Under the pieces are notes generated by a model that ran no database searches, was not told the origin of the DNA, and worked only from the letters and a program-made list of their open reading frames with translations. DNA of 64,000 nucleotides from Eubacteriales bacterium (GTDB taxonomy: Bacteria > Bacillota > Clostridia > Lachnospirales > Lachnospiraceae), in assembly GCA_030536995.1 (NCBI GenBank), contig JAUNOY010000011.1, positions 18,696 through 82,695 of the forward strand. The letters are read 5' to 3'. The position numbers and the translations under genes were made by a program. This document shows, in pieces, positions 25,551 to 35,154 of the stretch. The number at the start of each line of letters is the position of its first letter. Positions within the stretch are counted from its first letter, which is position 1.

Positions 25551-27503
25551 ATGATAGAAAAAATGAAATTCCTGAGCATTACCGGGCCGAAAGCTGACAT
25601 TGACAGGGTGGTAAACACTTACCTGTCCAGATATGAAATTCATCTGGAAAACGCCCTCTCAGAGCTGACCACAGTAACGCATCTGGCCCCGTTCATGGAA
25701 ATCAATCCTTACAAGGAAGTCCTCAGCACTGTAAATAATCTCTGCGAGGAGCTTGAATATCAGGAGCCTGATTCCAAACAGCTTCCTGATATCGAAGACG
25801 CCCTTTCCTTTGTCCGCGCGATTGATACCGAACTGAAAACGCTCGAGAAAAAAAATTCCGAACTGGAAGGAAAGCAGACTTCCGTAGAAGAATCTCTGCG
25901 TATCCTTCGCCCATTCCGGAGCATAGACTATGACCTTTCTTCTATTCTCCATTTTCAGTTCGTCCATTATCATTTCGGACGTATTGAAAAAATATATTTC
26001 CAGAAATTCGAAAAATATATTTACGACAATCTGGATACCATTTTTGTCAAATGCGACGAGGACGAACAGTATATTTGGGGTATTTATTTCATGCCAAAAA
26101 CTGTGACGGCAAAAGTAAATGCAGCCTTTTCCTCCATGCATTTCGAAAATGTTTTTGTTCCTGATGTCTATGACGGAACTGCAAAAGAATCATTTGAAAA
26201 TCTCTGCAAAGAACAGGATGCACTTTCACAGTCACTTGCTCAGAACAAAAAAGCACGCGCAGATCTTCTGCAGAAAAATGCAGAAAAACTTTACAAAACA
26301 CGCGCCTGCATCTCCGGTTTCTCCAGAAACTTCGATGTACGACGCCTTGCAGCCTGCACAGGAACAGGCAAAGACCCGTCCAAAGCATTCTATATTCTCT
26401 GCGGATGGATGGGCGAGAAAGACGCTCTGGCTTTTCAGGATGATATTCGAAACGATTCTAATGTTTACTGCATTATTGACGGAGAGGATGAAGATGCACC
26501 AAAACCGGATGAACACCTCCAGCCTCCTACCAGACTGAAAAACCCGAAACTTTTCAAACCTTTTGAGATGTATATAAAGATGTACGGACTTCCCGCATAC
26601 AACGAGATGGATCCTACCTGGTTTGTAGCTTTGACTTACTCCTTTATCTTCGGCGCCATGTTCGGAGATGTAGGGCAGGGACTTCTCCTTTTTATCGGCG
26701 GATTCCTTCTTTACAAATTTAAAAACATCACCCTTGCAGGCATTATCAGCTGTGCCGGAGTATTCTCCACTTTCTTCGGGTTTATGTTCGGAAGCATCTT
26801 CGGATTTGAAGATATTCTTCCTGCCCTGTGGCTGCGTCCGATGAACAGTATGACTACTATTCCGTTTATCGGCAAACTGAACACCGTATTCATTATCGCC
26901 ATCGGTTTTGGTATGTGTATCATTCTTTTATGTATGGTCTTCAATATTATCAACGCCTGCAGATCCGGCGATAAAGAAAAAATCTGGTTTGATACAAACG
27001 CTGCAGCAGGTCTTGTATTTTATGGTTCCGCAGTTGCAGTGATCGCACTTCTCCTGACAGGACATACTATTCCGGGCGGCGCAATCCTGTTTCTGATGTT
27101 TGGTGTGCCACTCCTTCTGATTTTCTTCAAAGAGCCTCTTACAGCTCTTGTAGAAAAGAAAGCCGAGGTTATGCCGAAACAGAAGGGAATGTTCCTTGTT
27201 CAGGGTATTTTTGAAATGTTTGAAGTCCTTTTAAGCTATTTTTCCAACACCCTTTCCTTCGTGCGTATCGGCGCTTTTGCAGTCAGCCACGCAGCCATGA
27301 TGGAGGTTGTTCTTATGCTCGCAGGCGTAGAAAACGGAAATCCGAACTGGATTATTGTCGTCCTCGGAAACCTTTTCGTCTGCGGAATGGAAGGTCTGAT
27401 TGTCGGTATCCAGGTACTTCGTCTGGAATATTACGAAATTTTCAGCCGTTTCTACAAAGGTACCGGACGTAAATTTGAGCCATTTTGCTCAAAAAAAGCC
27501 TGA
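25551..27503 (+). CDS. ntpI: V-type ATPase subunit I (V0 a type)
   Basis: 650 residues: a soluble N-terminal half (~1-340) with coiled coil, then seven to eight membrane helices. The conserved MDPTWFVALTYSFIFGAMFG and LSYFSNTLSFVRIGAFAVSH segments lie at the ion half-channels, the second carrying the essential Arg. It forms the stator path for the ion. GGGGGTAAAAT precedes the ATG. Confidence 0.94.
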   Translation: MIEKMKFLSITGPKADIDRVVNTYLSRYEIHLENALSELTTVTHLAPFMEINPYKEVLSTVNNLCEELEYQEPDSKQLPDIEDALSFVRAIDTELKTLEKKNSELEGKQTSVEESLRILRPFRSIDYDLSSILHFQFVHYHFGRIEKIYFQKFEKYIYDNLDTIFVKCDEDEQYIWGIYFMPKTVTAKVNAAFSSMHFENVFVPDVYDGTAKESFENLCKEQDALSQSLAQNKKARADLLQKNAEKLYKTRACISGFSRNFDVRRLAACTGTGKDPSKAFYILCGWMGEKDALAFQDDIRNDSNVYCIIDGEDEDAPKPDEHLQPPTRLKNPKLFKPFEMYIKMYGLPAYNEMDPTWFVALTYSFIFGAMFGDVGQGLLLFIGGFLLYKFKNITLAGIISCAGVFSTFFGFMFGSIFGFEDILPALWLRPMNSMTTIPFIGKLNTVFIIAIGFGMCIILLCMVFNIINACRSGDKEKIWFDTNAAAGLVFYGSAVAVIALLLTGHTIPGGAILFLMFGVPLLLIFFKEPLTALVEKKAEVMPKQKGMFLVQGIFEMFEVLLSYFSNTLSFVRIGAFAVSHAAMMEVVLMLAGVENGNPNWIIVVLGNLFVCGMEGLIVGIQVLRLEYYEIFSRFYKGTGRKFEPFCSKKA

Positions 27504-27536
27504 TTATACTAAATTAAATTAGAGGAGATTATTATT

Positions 27537-27968
27537 ATGACAACTTTAACTCAGATTGTATTAGCAGCAGCACTTATTCTCAGCATTATTGTTCCTTTCG
27601 GTTACTATTTCATCGGCGAAAAAAATCGAGGCAGATATAAAACCACTATTGGACTGAACGCATTCTTCTTCTTTGGAACCATGCTTATCGCCGTTGCCGT
27701 AATGTTCGCAGGAAGCACTTCTGTACAGGCTTCAGCTAACGCAGGTGCCGGTCTTGCAACAGGTATGGGTTATCTTGCAGCAGCTCTCGTAACAGGTCTT
27801 TCCTGTATCGGTGGTGGTATTGCCGTTGCCAGTGCGGCAAGTGCAGCTCTTGGCGCAATCAGCGAAGATCAGAGCATTCTTGGTAAATCCCTGATTTTCG
27901 TAGGTCTTGCCGAAGGTGTTGCCCTTTACGGACTTATTATTTCCTTCATGATCTTAGGACAGTTATAA
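27537..27968 (+). CDS. ntpK: V-type ATPase subunit K (rotor ring)
   Basis: 143 residues with four membrane helices (two hairpins). Only the second hairpin carries the ion-binding acid, in GLAEGVALYGL (Glu129), as in other bacterial V-type K subunits. A Gln in the motif GIAQ helps bind Na+ in the Enterococcus hirae ring; the matching place here reads GIAV, which suggests H+ rather than Na+, though this rests on one residue. AGAGGAG precedes the ATG. Confidence 0.92.
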   Translation: MTTLTQIVLAAALILSIIVPFGYYFIGEKNRGRYKTTIGLNAFFFFGTMLIAVAVMFAGSTSVQASANAGAGLATGMGYLAAALVTGLSCIGGGIAVASAASAALGAISEDQSILGKSLIFVGLAEGVALYGLIISFMILGQL

Positions 27969-27969
27969 G

Positions 27970-28278
27970 ATGCAGATGTTTTTAATCAGCGACAATATCG
28001 ATACCTATACAGGAATGAGACTGGCAGGTGTAGAGGGCGTTGTAGTACATGAAAGGGCAGAGCTTAAAGAAGCTCTTGAAAAAACCATCGCCAACAAGGA
28101 AATCGGAATTATTCTTCTTACCGAAAAATTCGGAAGAGAATTTCCGGAAATCATTGACGATGTAAAGCTCAACCATAAAAAACCTCTGATCATCGAAATT
28201 CCTGACAGGCATGGTACCGGCCGCAGACCGGATTTTATCACTTCATACGTGAACGAAGCAATCGGACTAAAATTATAG
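27970..28278 (+). CDS. ntpG: V-type ATPase subunit F (central stalk)
   Basis: 102 residues with an alternating beta/alpha fold: MQMFLISDNIDTYTGMRLAG at the start and IGIILLTEKFGREFPEIID in the middle, as in ATP-synt_F proteins. It binds subunit D in the rotor shaft. Its ATG follows the ntpK stop by one base, so translation is coupled. Confidence 0.88.
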   Translation: MQMFLISDNIDTYTGMRLAGVEGVVVHERAELKEALEKTIANKEIGIILLTEKFGREFPEIIDDVKLNHKKPLIIEIPDRHGTGRRPDFITSYVNEAIGLKL

Positions 28279-28290
28279 GCAGGTGAGCAT

Positions 28291-28872
28291 ATGACATTAG
28301 ATGAAAAACTGCAGCATTTTTATACTGTTTCCGTAGACGAGGCACATGCAGAGGCTTACAAAGATATCGAAGCCCACAAAAAAAGTCTCGATAAAATGCT
28401 GAAAGAACATAAAGAATCCAGCATGGAAAATGCTGAAAAGCAGGTAAAAGCAGAAACTGTAAACGCAAAGCGTGAAATCAACAAAGCGCTTTCCTCCAGA
28501 CAGCTTACCATCAAACGCGACCTTACCAGAAAACAAAACGCCTTAAAAGATAAACTCTTTGCAGATGTAAAAAAGCGTCTTGAGCAGTTTTCTTCCACTC
28601 CTGAATATGAGGATTATCTCTTCAAAAAAATTGAAGAGGCCAGAGTCTTTGCCGGGAAAGACAGAATTTTCATTTATCTCTCCCCTGAGGACAGTGCCCT
28701 TCTCCAGAATCTGTCGCAGCGTACAGGACTTCCTTTAGAACTTTCACAGGATTCTTTTCAAGGCGGTATACGCGCTATGATTCCGGACAAAAACATTCTT
28801 ATCGATCATTCTTTCCTTGGAAATTATGAGACGGTATACAAAGAATTCAAATTCGACGGAGGACTGAAGTAA
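28291..28872 (+). CDS. ntpE: V-type ATPase subunit E (peripheral stalk)
   Basis: 193 residues: a long charged helix (~1-100) followed by a globular alpha/beta end (DRIFIYLSPEDSALL, GGIRAMIPDKNILIDHS). This is the vATP-synt_E form, binding the top of the A3B3 head. Its stop overlaps the next start (TAATGG). Confidence 0.9.
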   Translation: MTLDEKLQHFYTVSVDEAHAEAYKDIEAHKKSLDKMLKEHKESSMENAEKQVKAETVNAKREINKALSSRQLTIKRDLTRKQNALKDKLFADVKKRLEQFSSTPEYEDYLFKKIEEARVFAGKDRIFIYLSPEDSALLQNLSQRTGLPLELSQDSFQGGIRAMIPDKNILIDHSFLGNYETVYKEFKFDGGLK

Positions 28873-30641
28873 TGGACAGAACAGGTATTATTTACGGAAT
28901 CAACGGTCCTGTCATCTCTCTGAAGGATGACCCGGGATTCAAGATTTCCGAAATGGTTTATGTTGGTCCCGAAAAGCTTGTTGGCGAAGTCATAGGCTTA
29001 AAAAAAGGCATGACTACCGTTCAGGTTTTTGAGGAAACAACAGGTTTAAAACCGGGTGATACTGTCACAGGCACGGGAGATGCCATCTCCGTACTTTTAG
29101 GTCCCGGTATCATCCACAATATTTTTGACGGCATCCAGCGCCCTCTTGAAGAAATCGCCAAAAACTCAGGCAAATACATTTCAAGAGGTGTCAGCGTAGA
29201 TTCCCTTGACACAGAAAAGAAATGGCATGTACATCTTACCGTAAAAGAAGGCGATCTGATTTCTGCCGGAACTATCATCGCAGAAACTCAGGAAACAAGC
29301 TCCATCCTTCATAAATCCATGGTTCCTCCCAACATACCGGAAGGCACTGTTACAAAAGTGGCTCCAGACGGAGATTACACGATTCTGGAACCAATTGTCA
29401 CTCTTACTCTTGCAGACGGAACTACGAAAGAGCTGGCTCTCGCCCAGAAATGGCCAATCCGTGTACCGCGCCCTACTTATAAGCGTTTTCCGGCAAGCGT
29501 TCCCCTTGTAACAGGTCAGCGTATCCTTGATACTCTTTTCCCAATTGCAAAGGGCGGTACAGCTGCTATCCCGGGAGGTTTCGGAACAGGAAAAACAATG
29601 ACACAGCATCAGATTGCCAAATGGTCTGACGCAGATATCATTATCTACATCGGCTGCGGTGAGCGCGGAAACGAAATGACACAGGTTCTTGAAGATTTCA
29701 GCAAACTGATCGACCCAAAATCAGGAAATCTTATGATGGACAGAACTACCCTGATCGCCAATACTTCAAATATGCCTGTAGCAGCTCGAGAAGCTTCTAT
29801 TTATACAGGCGTCACTCTGGCGGAATACTACCGCGATATGGGTTACGATGTCGCTATTATGGCTGACTCTACCTCCCGTTGGGCAGAGGCTCTGCGTGAG
29901 CTTTCCGGACGTCTGGAGGAAATGCCTGCGGAAGAAGGTTTCCCTGCTTATCTGGCATCCAAGCTTTCTGCCTTTTATGAGCGCGCAGGAATGATGCAGA
30001 ACCTAAACGGTTCTGAGGGCTCTGTCTCTATCATAGGAGCTGTTTCTCCTCAGGGAGGCGACTTCTCAGAGCCTGTTACACAGAACACCAAACGTTTTGT
30101 CCGCTGCTTCTGGGGACTGGACAAATCTCTTGCCTATGCCCGTCACTTCCCGGCAATCCACTGGCTGACCAGCTACAGTGAATATCTGGAAGATCTGACA
30201 CCGTGGTACAGAGAACACGTTTCCCCGAAGTTCACCACAGACAGAAACCAGCTTGTAGCAATCCTCAATCAGGAAAGCTCTCTTATGGAAATCGTAAAAC
30301 TTATCGGAAGCGACGTTCTTCCGGATGACCAGAAACTGACCCTGGAAATCGCAAGAGTCATTCGACTGGGCTTCTTACAGCAGAATGCCTTTCATAAAGA
30401 CGATACCTGTGTACCAATGGAAAAACAGTTCCTTATGATGGAGACGATCCTTTATCTCTACGAGAAGTGTCTCTCCCTCATCAACCGCGGTATGCCGGTC
30501 TCTGTATTAAAAGAAGACAATATTTTTGAACGTATCATTTCCATTAAATATGATGTTCCCAACGCACAGCCGGAATTATTCCAGAAGTACAAAGAGGACA
30601 TCGACACCTTTTATGAAAACGTATTAAAGAAAAACGGCTGA
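28872..30641 (+). CDS. ntpA: V-type ATPase catalytic subunit A
   Basis: 589 residues, full length. It holds the catalytic nucleotide site: the P-loop is [10 protein letters not shown] (~residues 233-242), followed by the catalytic Glu in [10 protein letters not shown] and Walker B region [17 protein letters not shown]. The non-homologous insert of A subunits (~110-190, [16 protein letters not shown]) distinguishes it from F-type beta. Confidence 0.97.
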   Translation: MDRTGIIYGINGPVISLKDDPGFKISEMVYVGPEKLVGEVIGLKKGMTTVQVFEETTGLKPGDTVTGTGDAISVLLGPGIIHNIFDGIQRPLEEIAKNSGKYISRGVSVDSLDTEKKWHVHLTVKEGDLISAGTIIAETQETSSILHKSMVPPNIPEGTVTKVAPDGDYTILEPIVTLTLADGTTKELALAQKWPIRVPRPTYKRFPASVPLVTGQRILDTLFPIAKGGTAAIPGGFGTGKTMTQHQIAKWSDADIIIYIGCGERGNEMTQVLEDFSKLIDPKSGNLMMDRTTLIANTSNMPVAAREASIYTGVTLAEYYRDMGYDVAIMADSTSRWAEALRELSGRLEEMPAEEGFPAYLASKLSAFYERAGMMQNLNGSEGSVSIIGAVSPQGGDFSEPVTQNTKRFVRCFWGLDKSLAYARHFPAIHWLTSYSEYLEDLTPWYREHVSPKFTTDRNQLVAILNQESSLMEIVKLIGSDVLPDDQKLTLEIARVIRLGFLQQNAFHKDDTCVPMEKQFLMMETILYLYEKCLSLINRGMPVSVLKEDNIFERIISIKYDVPNAQPELFQKYKEDIDTFYENVLKKNG

Positions 30642-30657
30642 CAGGAGGTTTTCGTTT

Positions 30658-32043
30658 ATGGCAATTGAATATTTAGGTTTAAGTGAAATAAACGGCCCTC
30701 TGGTCGTTCTGGAGGGGGTTAAAAATGCCTCCTTTGAAGAAATCGTGGAATTCCACATGGACGACGGAACACAGAAAATCGGCCGTATTATCGAAATTTA
30801 TGAGGACAAGGCAGTCATTCAGGTATTTGAAGGAACCGACAGCATGTCCTTAAGCAATACCCACACACGACTTACCGGACACCCGATGGAAATCGGTCTT
30901 TCACCGGAAATTCTGGGTCGTACCTTCAACGGTATCGGGCAGCCCATCGACGGTCTGGGAGATATTTCTCCCGAAGTAAGCATTAATATCAACGGACTGC
31001 CGCTGAATCCGGTAACCCGTGAATATCCGCGAAACTATATTAATACAGGTATTTCCGCCATCGATGGTCTGACTACTCTAATCCGTGGTCAGAAACTGCC
31101 TATTTTCTCAGGAAACGGTCTTCCTCATGACAAGTTGGCTGCACAGATTGTACAGCAGGCATCTCTGGGCGAAGGTACCGACGAGAACTTCGCCATTGTT
31201 TTTGCAGCAATGGGCGTAAAATATGATGTTGCGGAATTTTTCCGCCGTACTTTTGAGGAAAGCGGTGCCTCTGACCATGTTGTCATGTTCATGAATCTTG
31301 CCAACGATCCGGTTGTAGAGCGTCTCCTCACCCCAAAGATTGCTCTGACTGCTGCAGAATACCTTGCCTTTGAAAAAGATATGCACATCCTTGTTATTCT
31401 GACTGATATGACCTCTTACTGCGAGGCCATGCGAGAGGTTTCCTCTTCAAAGGGTGAAATTCCTTCCAGAAAGGGTTATCCGGGATACCTTTACAGTGAG
31501 CTTGCCACTCTTTATGAGCGCGCAGGTATCGTAAGAGACGGAAAAGGTTCTGTTACGCAGATTCCGATTCTTACAATGCCCAACGATGACATTACCCACC
31601 CGATTCCTGACCTTACAGGCTACATTACCGAAGGTCAGATCGTTCTTGACCGTCAGCTTCACGGACAGGCAATCTATCCGCCGATCAATGTACTGCCATC
31701 CCTTTCCCGTCTTATGAAAGACGGTATCGGAGAAGGCTTTACAAGAGCCGATCATCAGGATGTGGCTAACCAGCTTTTCTCCTGCTACGCAAAGGTAGGC
31801 GATGCCCGCGCCCTTGCATCTGTTATCGGCGAGGATGAGCTTTCCCCTCTGGACAAAAAATATCTGGCATTTGGAAAAGCCTTTGAGGCAGAGTTTGTAG
31901 GTCAGACAGAAACAGAAAACCGAAGCATCATCGAAACTCTGGACAAGGGTTGGGAACTTCTGGGGCTTCTTCCCCGTGAAGAGCTTGACAGAATTGACAC
32001 TAAAGTTCTTGACCAGTATTATCACGAAACCGTTCGTCAGTAA
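30658..32043 (+). CDS. ntpB: V-type ATPase subunit B
   Basis: 461 residues. The P-loop is degenerate ([12 protein letters not shown] in place of GxxxxGKT), as expected for this non-catalytic subunit; the Arg finger region [20 protein letters not shown] is present. It alternates with A in the head. AGGAGG precedes the ATG. Confidence 0.97.
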   Translation: MAIEYLGLSEINGPLVVLEGVKNASFEEIVEFHMDDGTQKIGRIIEIYEDKAVIQVFEGTDSMSLSNTHTRLTGHPMEIGLSPEILGRTFNGIGQPIDGLGDISPEVSININGLPLNPVTREYPRNYINTGISAIDGLTTLIRGQKLPIFSGNGLPHDKLAAQIVQQASLGEGTDENFAIVFAAMGVKYDVAEFFRRTFEESGASDHVVMFMNLANDPVVERLLTPKIALTAAEYLAFEKDMHILVILTDMTSYCEAMREVSSSKGEIPSRKGYPGYLYSELATLYERAGIVRDGKGSVTQIPILTMPNDDITHPIPDLTGYITEGQIVLDRQLHGQAIYPPINVLPSLSRLMKDGIGEGFTRADHQDVANQLFSCYAKVGDARALASVIGEDELSPLDKKYLAFGKAFEAEFVGQTETENRSIIETLDKGWELLGLLPREELDRIDTKVLDQYYHETVRQ

Positions 32044-32056
32044 GTGAGGTGATTTC

Positions 32057-32677
32057 ATGGATCCCAATACCTTTCCCACCAAGGGAAACCTCATTCTTGC
32101 AAAGAATTCTTTGGCGCTTTCCAGACAGGGCTTCGAACTTATGGATAAGAAGAGAAACATTCTTATCCGCGAAATGATGGAACTTATTGATCAGGCAAAG
32201 GATATTCAGACCCAGATTGACACCACTTTCCGTACTGCCTATGCCGCATTACAGAAAGCCAATATGGAGATTGGTATTGCCTTTGTGCAACAGATTGCCT
32301 GTACCGTCCCTGTGGAAAACTCCATCAGAATCAAAAGCCGAAGCGTTATGGGTACCGAAATCCCACTTGTGGAATACGACAAGACAAGCAACGTACCGAC
32401 TTATGCCTACTACACCACAAGAATGTCTCTCGACGAGGCAAAGGCTGCCTTCGAAAAGGTAAAAGAGCTTTCCATTCGCCTTTCTATGGTGGAAAACGCA
32501 GCCATCCGTCTTGCCACGAACATTAAAAAGACCCAAAAGCGCGCCAATGCCTTGAAAAATATCACGATTCCAAAATACGAAACACTTACCAGAGACATTC
32601 AAAATGCTCTGGAGGAAAAAGAGCGTGAGGAATTCACAAGATTAAAAGTAATTAAGAGGATGAAACAAAAGGCTTAG
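32057..32677 (+). CDS. ntpD: V-type ATPase subunit D (central rotor shaft)
   Basis: 206 residues of long helices at both ends that form the rotating coiled coil (LALSRQGFELMDKKRNILI near the start; RANALKNITIPKYETLTRDI near the end). Typical ATP-synt_D. GTGAGGTGATTTC precedes the ATG. It closes the operon; a terminator follows about 90 bases on. Confidence 0.95.
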   Translation: MDPNTFPTKGNLILAKNSLALSRQGFELMDKKRNILIREMMELIDQAKDIQTQIDTTFRTAYAALQKANMEIGIAFVQQIACTVPVENSIRIKSRSVMGTEIPLVEYDKTSNVPTYAYYTTRMSLDEAKAAFEKVKELSIRLSMVENAAIRLATNIKKTQKRANALKNITIPKYETLTRDIQNALEEKEREEFTRLKVIKRMKQKA

Positions 32678-32707
32678 CGGATAACACCATGTTATCCCTA
32701 TCTCCTC

Positions 32708-33138
32708 TGTGGGTAACCGACTGTTATCCACAAAATCTTCCCCAAAATGTTTATAACTATTTAAAAAAAGAGAGCCCAGGAACTATATCCTGTGGTTCTC
32801 TTTTTTTCGACAACTAAATCCTGTATAATGGTGTCTGAACGCATGTTTATTTTTATATTTATCTGACTATTTATATTTATTTTATTAAATTTTGTCTTTC
32901 CGACAAAATATTATATGTTTTTTAGAAATTTAAAAAGTCAATAGATTTTTCATTTTTTCTGCCTGATTTTGTCGATTTATCATTTTGAACAAAACATCTG
33001 TTTCTTTTTTTATTATGTAAATCAAGTATTCCACACAACTTTCATGTGGATAATGTGGATAACTTTGTGTATAACTCTATTTATAGGGGTTTTACGGTTT
33101 TATAATATGTGGAAAGAATCTGTATAACTTTATCCACA
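32708..33138. other. DnaA-box cluster in an AT-rich gap
   Basis: Perfect boxes TTATCCACA at 32724-32732 (+), 33045-33053 (-), 33054-33062 (-, directly abutting) and 33130-33138 (+). One-mismatch boxes TGTGGGTAA (32708-32716) and TGTGTATAA (33066-33074). Between the groups lie over 200 bases of very AT-rich sequence with a hairpin ATTTTGTC-TTTCC-GACAAAAT. No gene lies in 32678-33315. This looks like a replication-related locus: an origin-like region or a DnaA-titrating site. dnaA, dnaN and rpmH are not nearby. Confidence 0.6.
32763..32807 (+). terminator. terminator of the V-ATPase operon
   Basis: AGAGAG..C.AGGA-ACTATA-TCCT.G..TCTCT with seven T. The first DnaA box lies upstream of it, inside the transcribed tail. 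Confidence 0.8.
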
Positions 33139-33315
33139 ATCCACACAAGATTAAAAACTTTGTGCATATTGCCAAATTCTTTCTTTTTTCGACATTCACC
33201 GTATCTTCTCCCTCTGCAAAAAGAAGCTTTCCTTCTGACGATTTCTTTATCTTTTCCGAAAGAAAAAAGCCCGTACCATCTTATGGTACAGACTTTCTTC
33301 TTTCCGATTTTATAT

Positions 33316-33924
33316 TTATTTGATATAACTTCCGACTCCAACAGGCTCTCTGTAATTATAATCCGAAATTTTGATTCCTGTTGCAGAGGTACTTGCATGA
33401 ATAATTTTTTCATCTCCGATATAAAGCGCCACATGGTCGATTCCGTAATCACCGTAGAACAAAAGGTCTCCGGGTTCAATCTCATCTACGGATTTCTGGT
33501 CGGATGACTCAAACTGAGCAGCCGCTACTCTCGGAAGCTCATAACCGAATTCTTTGAATACGGACATTACAAATCCGGAGCAGTCCGCACCGTTTGTAAG
33601 ACTTGTTCCGCCGTATACATAAGGATTTCCCTCAAACTGTAAGGCAAATTCTACAAGCTCTTCCCTTTTATCTTCCAGCTCCTTTGCCTTCGCAGCCTCT
33701 TTTTCTCTTGCTTTTTCCTCTGCAGCCTGATCTTTCTTCTGGCGAAGTTCCTCGATAGCAGCATGGTCTGTAAACTGCTCTGTATTCTCTGTACTCTCTG
33801 CATTCTCTTCCTTATCTGTTTCTGATACAAAAACAACCTCGGGCGCAGCCATAACTGTTACGCCCTGTATGCCAGTGGAAGCAATTGCCAGTGTCAGTAA
33901 AATTGCTTTCATTTTATTTCTCAT
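33316..33924 (-). CDS. secreted NlpC/P60 peptidoglycan endopeptidase
   Basis: 202 residues. An N-terminal signal peptide (MKAILLTLAIASTGIQGVTV, cleavage near MAA) leads to a highly charged helical linker (~40-90) and a C-terminal NlpC/P60 domain. Catalytic Cys in NGADCSGFVMS, His in GIDHVALYIGD and the third polar residue in IIHASTSATG are present. It should cleave D-gamma-glutamyl-meso-diaminopimelate-type bonds in wall stem peptides. No separate wall-binding domain, so the coiled linker may position it. Confidence 0.92.
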   Translation of the reverse strand: MRNKMKAILLTLAIASTGIQGVTVMAAPEVVFVSETDKEENAESTENTEQFTDHAAIEELRQKKDQAAEEKAREKEAAKAKELEDKREELVEFALQFEGNPYVYGGTSLTNGADCSGFVMSVFKEFGYELPRVAAAQFESSDQKSVDEIEPGDLLFYGDYGIDHVALYIGDEKIIHASTSATGIKISDYNYREPVGVGSYIK

Positions 33925-34050
33925 AATATCTACACTCCTTGTTTTTGTGAATCTTATTTTTGATTCTTTTCCAAGTTTATTTGTTACATAATAATTACAT
34001 TTATTAAAACTTTGTGTAGATTATCACAGAGATTTTTATTTGTCAAATTA

Positions 34051-34076
34051 AAAGCCCCCTGTCAGAAGGGGGCTTT
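34051..34076 (-). terminator. trxB terminator
   Basis: AAAGCCCCCT and AGGGGGCTTT around a six-base loop; on the minus strand it ends in TTT AATTTG. Confidence 0.8.
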
Positions 34077-34122
34077 CTAATCACTTTGCACAAGGAATTT
34101 TTTTACTTTCCTGTACTGATTT

Positions 34123-35067
34123 TTATTTTTCAACAATTTTCATAAGATATTCTTGTGCAGAATTCACAGCGTTTGCGCCGTCTGAAACTGCAGTAACCAC
34201 CTGTCTGAGGGATTTCGTACGAATATCGCCTGCCGCAAAGATTCCGGGCACGTTTGTAATACCATCTTCACCCGCTATCATGTATCCGGCTTCGTCAAGA
34301 GCTACTACATTTTGTAATTTTTCTGTATTCGGCGTAATTCCCACGGCAACAAAAACCCCATCTGTTTCCAGCAGAGTTTCCTCTCCTGTCTTTTTATTTT
34401 GAATGCGGATTCCTGTCACACGGTCATTTCCAACGATTTCAGAAACACCGCTGTCCCATACTGTTTCCACATTTTCACAGGCAAACAGATTCTCCTGAAG
34501 AATTTTATCTGCGCGAAGCTCTGCACGTCTGTGGATAAGATATACTTTTTTGCAGAAACGGGCAAGAATGATCGCATCTCCTACTGCCGTATTTCCGCCG
34601 CCTACAACAGACACTGTTTTATCTCTGAAGAAAGCGCCGTCACAGGTTGCGCAGTAGGAAACTCCCATACCGCTGAATTCTTCCTCTCCCGGAACTCCCA
34701 GCTTCCTGTGTCCTGCGCCAAAAGCTGCAATCAGGGTTTTTGCATGATATTCGCTCTTATTTGTGCGAATAATGTTTTCTCTTTCGTTTTCTTCTGTTTC
34801 TATATTTTCTATAGAAAGAACGCTCTCTCTTACCGGAGTCAACCCCAGTTTCTCTGCATGTTTTCCCATTGTCTCTCCGAGATCAAATCCAGTCAGCCCC
34901 GGAAGCCCCGGATAGTTGTCCACCTCTCCTGTATTGATAATCTGTCCTCCTGTGGCATACTGCTTATCAAGCCAGATTACATTAAGTCTTGCGCGCGCTG
35001 CATAGATTGCCGCGCTGATTCCTGCAGGACCGGCTCCCAAAATCGCTATATCATATAATTCTGCCAT
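34123..35067 (-). CDS. trxB: thioredoxin-disulfide reductase
   Basis: 314 residues, full length for the low-molecular-weight type. FAD-binding GAGPAGISAAIYAAR at the N-terminus, redox pair in SYCATCDG (CATC), NADPH loop VVGGGNTAVGDA and the C-terminal FAD motif GIFAAGDIR are all intact. It reduces thioredoxin with NADPH. CGGAGGAAGAAC precedes the ATG. It is a single gene, divergent from the peptidase gene at 35155. Confidence 0.96.
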   Translation of the reverse strand: MAELYDIAILGAGPAGISAAIYAARARLNVIWLDKQYATGGQIINTGEVDNYPGLPGLTGFDLGETMGKHAEKLGLTPVRESVLSIENIETEENERENIIRTNKSEYHAKTLIAAFGAGHRKLGVPGEEEFSGMGVSYCATCDGAFFRDKTVSVVGGGNTAVGDAIILARFCKKVYLIHRRAELRADKILQENLFACENVETVWDSGVSEIVGNDRVTGIRIQNKKTGEETLLETDGVFVAVGITPNTEKLQNVVALDEAGYMIAGEDGITNVPGIFAAGDIRTKSLRQVVTAVSDGANAVNSAQEYLMKIVEK

Positions 35068-35154
35068 TGTTCTTCCTCCGTAACTTTTTCACCATCATAG
35101 CATAGAATCTCCCGAAATCCAATAAAATAGTAGAAAACCCCGAAAGGTTTGTTT

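Noticed and set aside
32678-33315. Firm call of the chromosomal origin
   Set aside because: dnaA, dnaN, rpmH and recF are absent and no skew could be computed; described as a DnaA-box cluster only.
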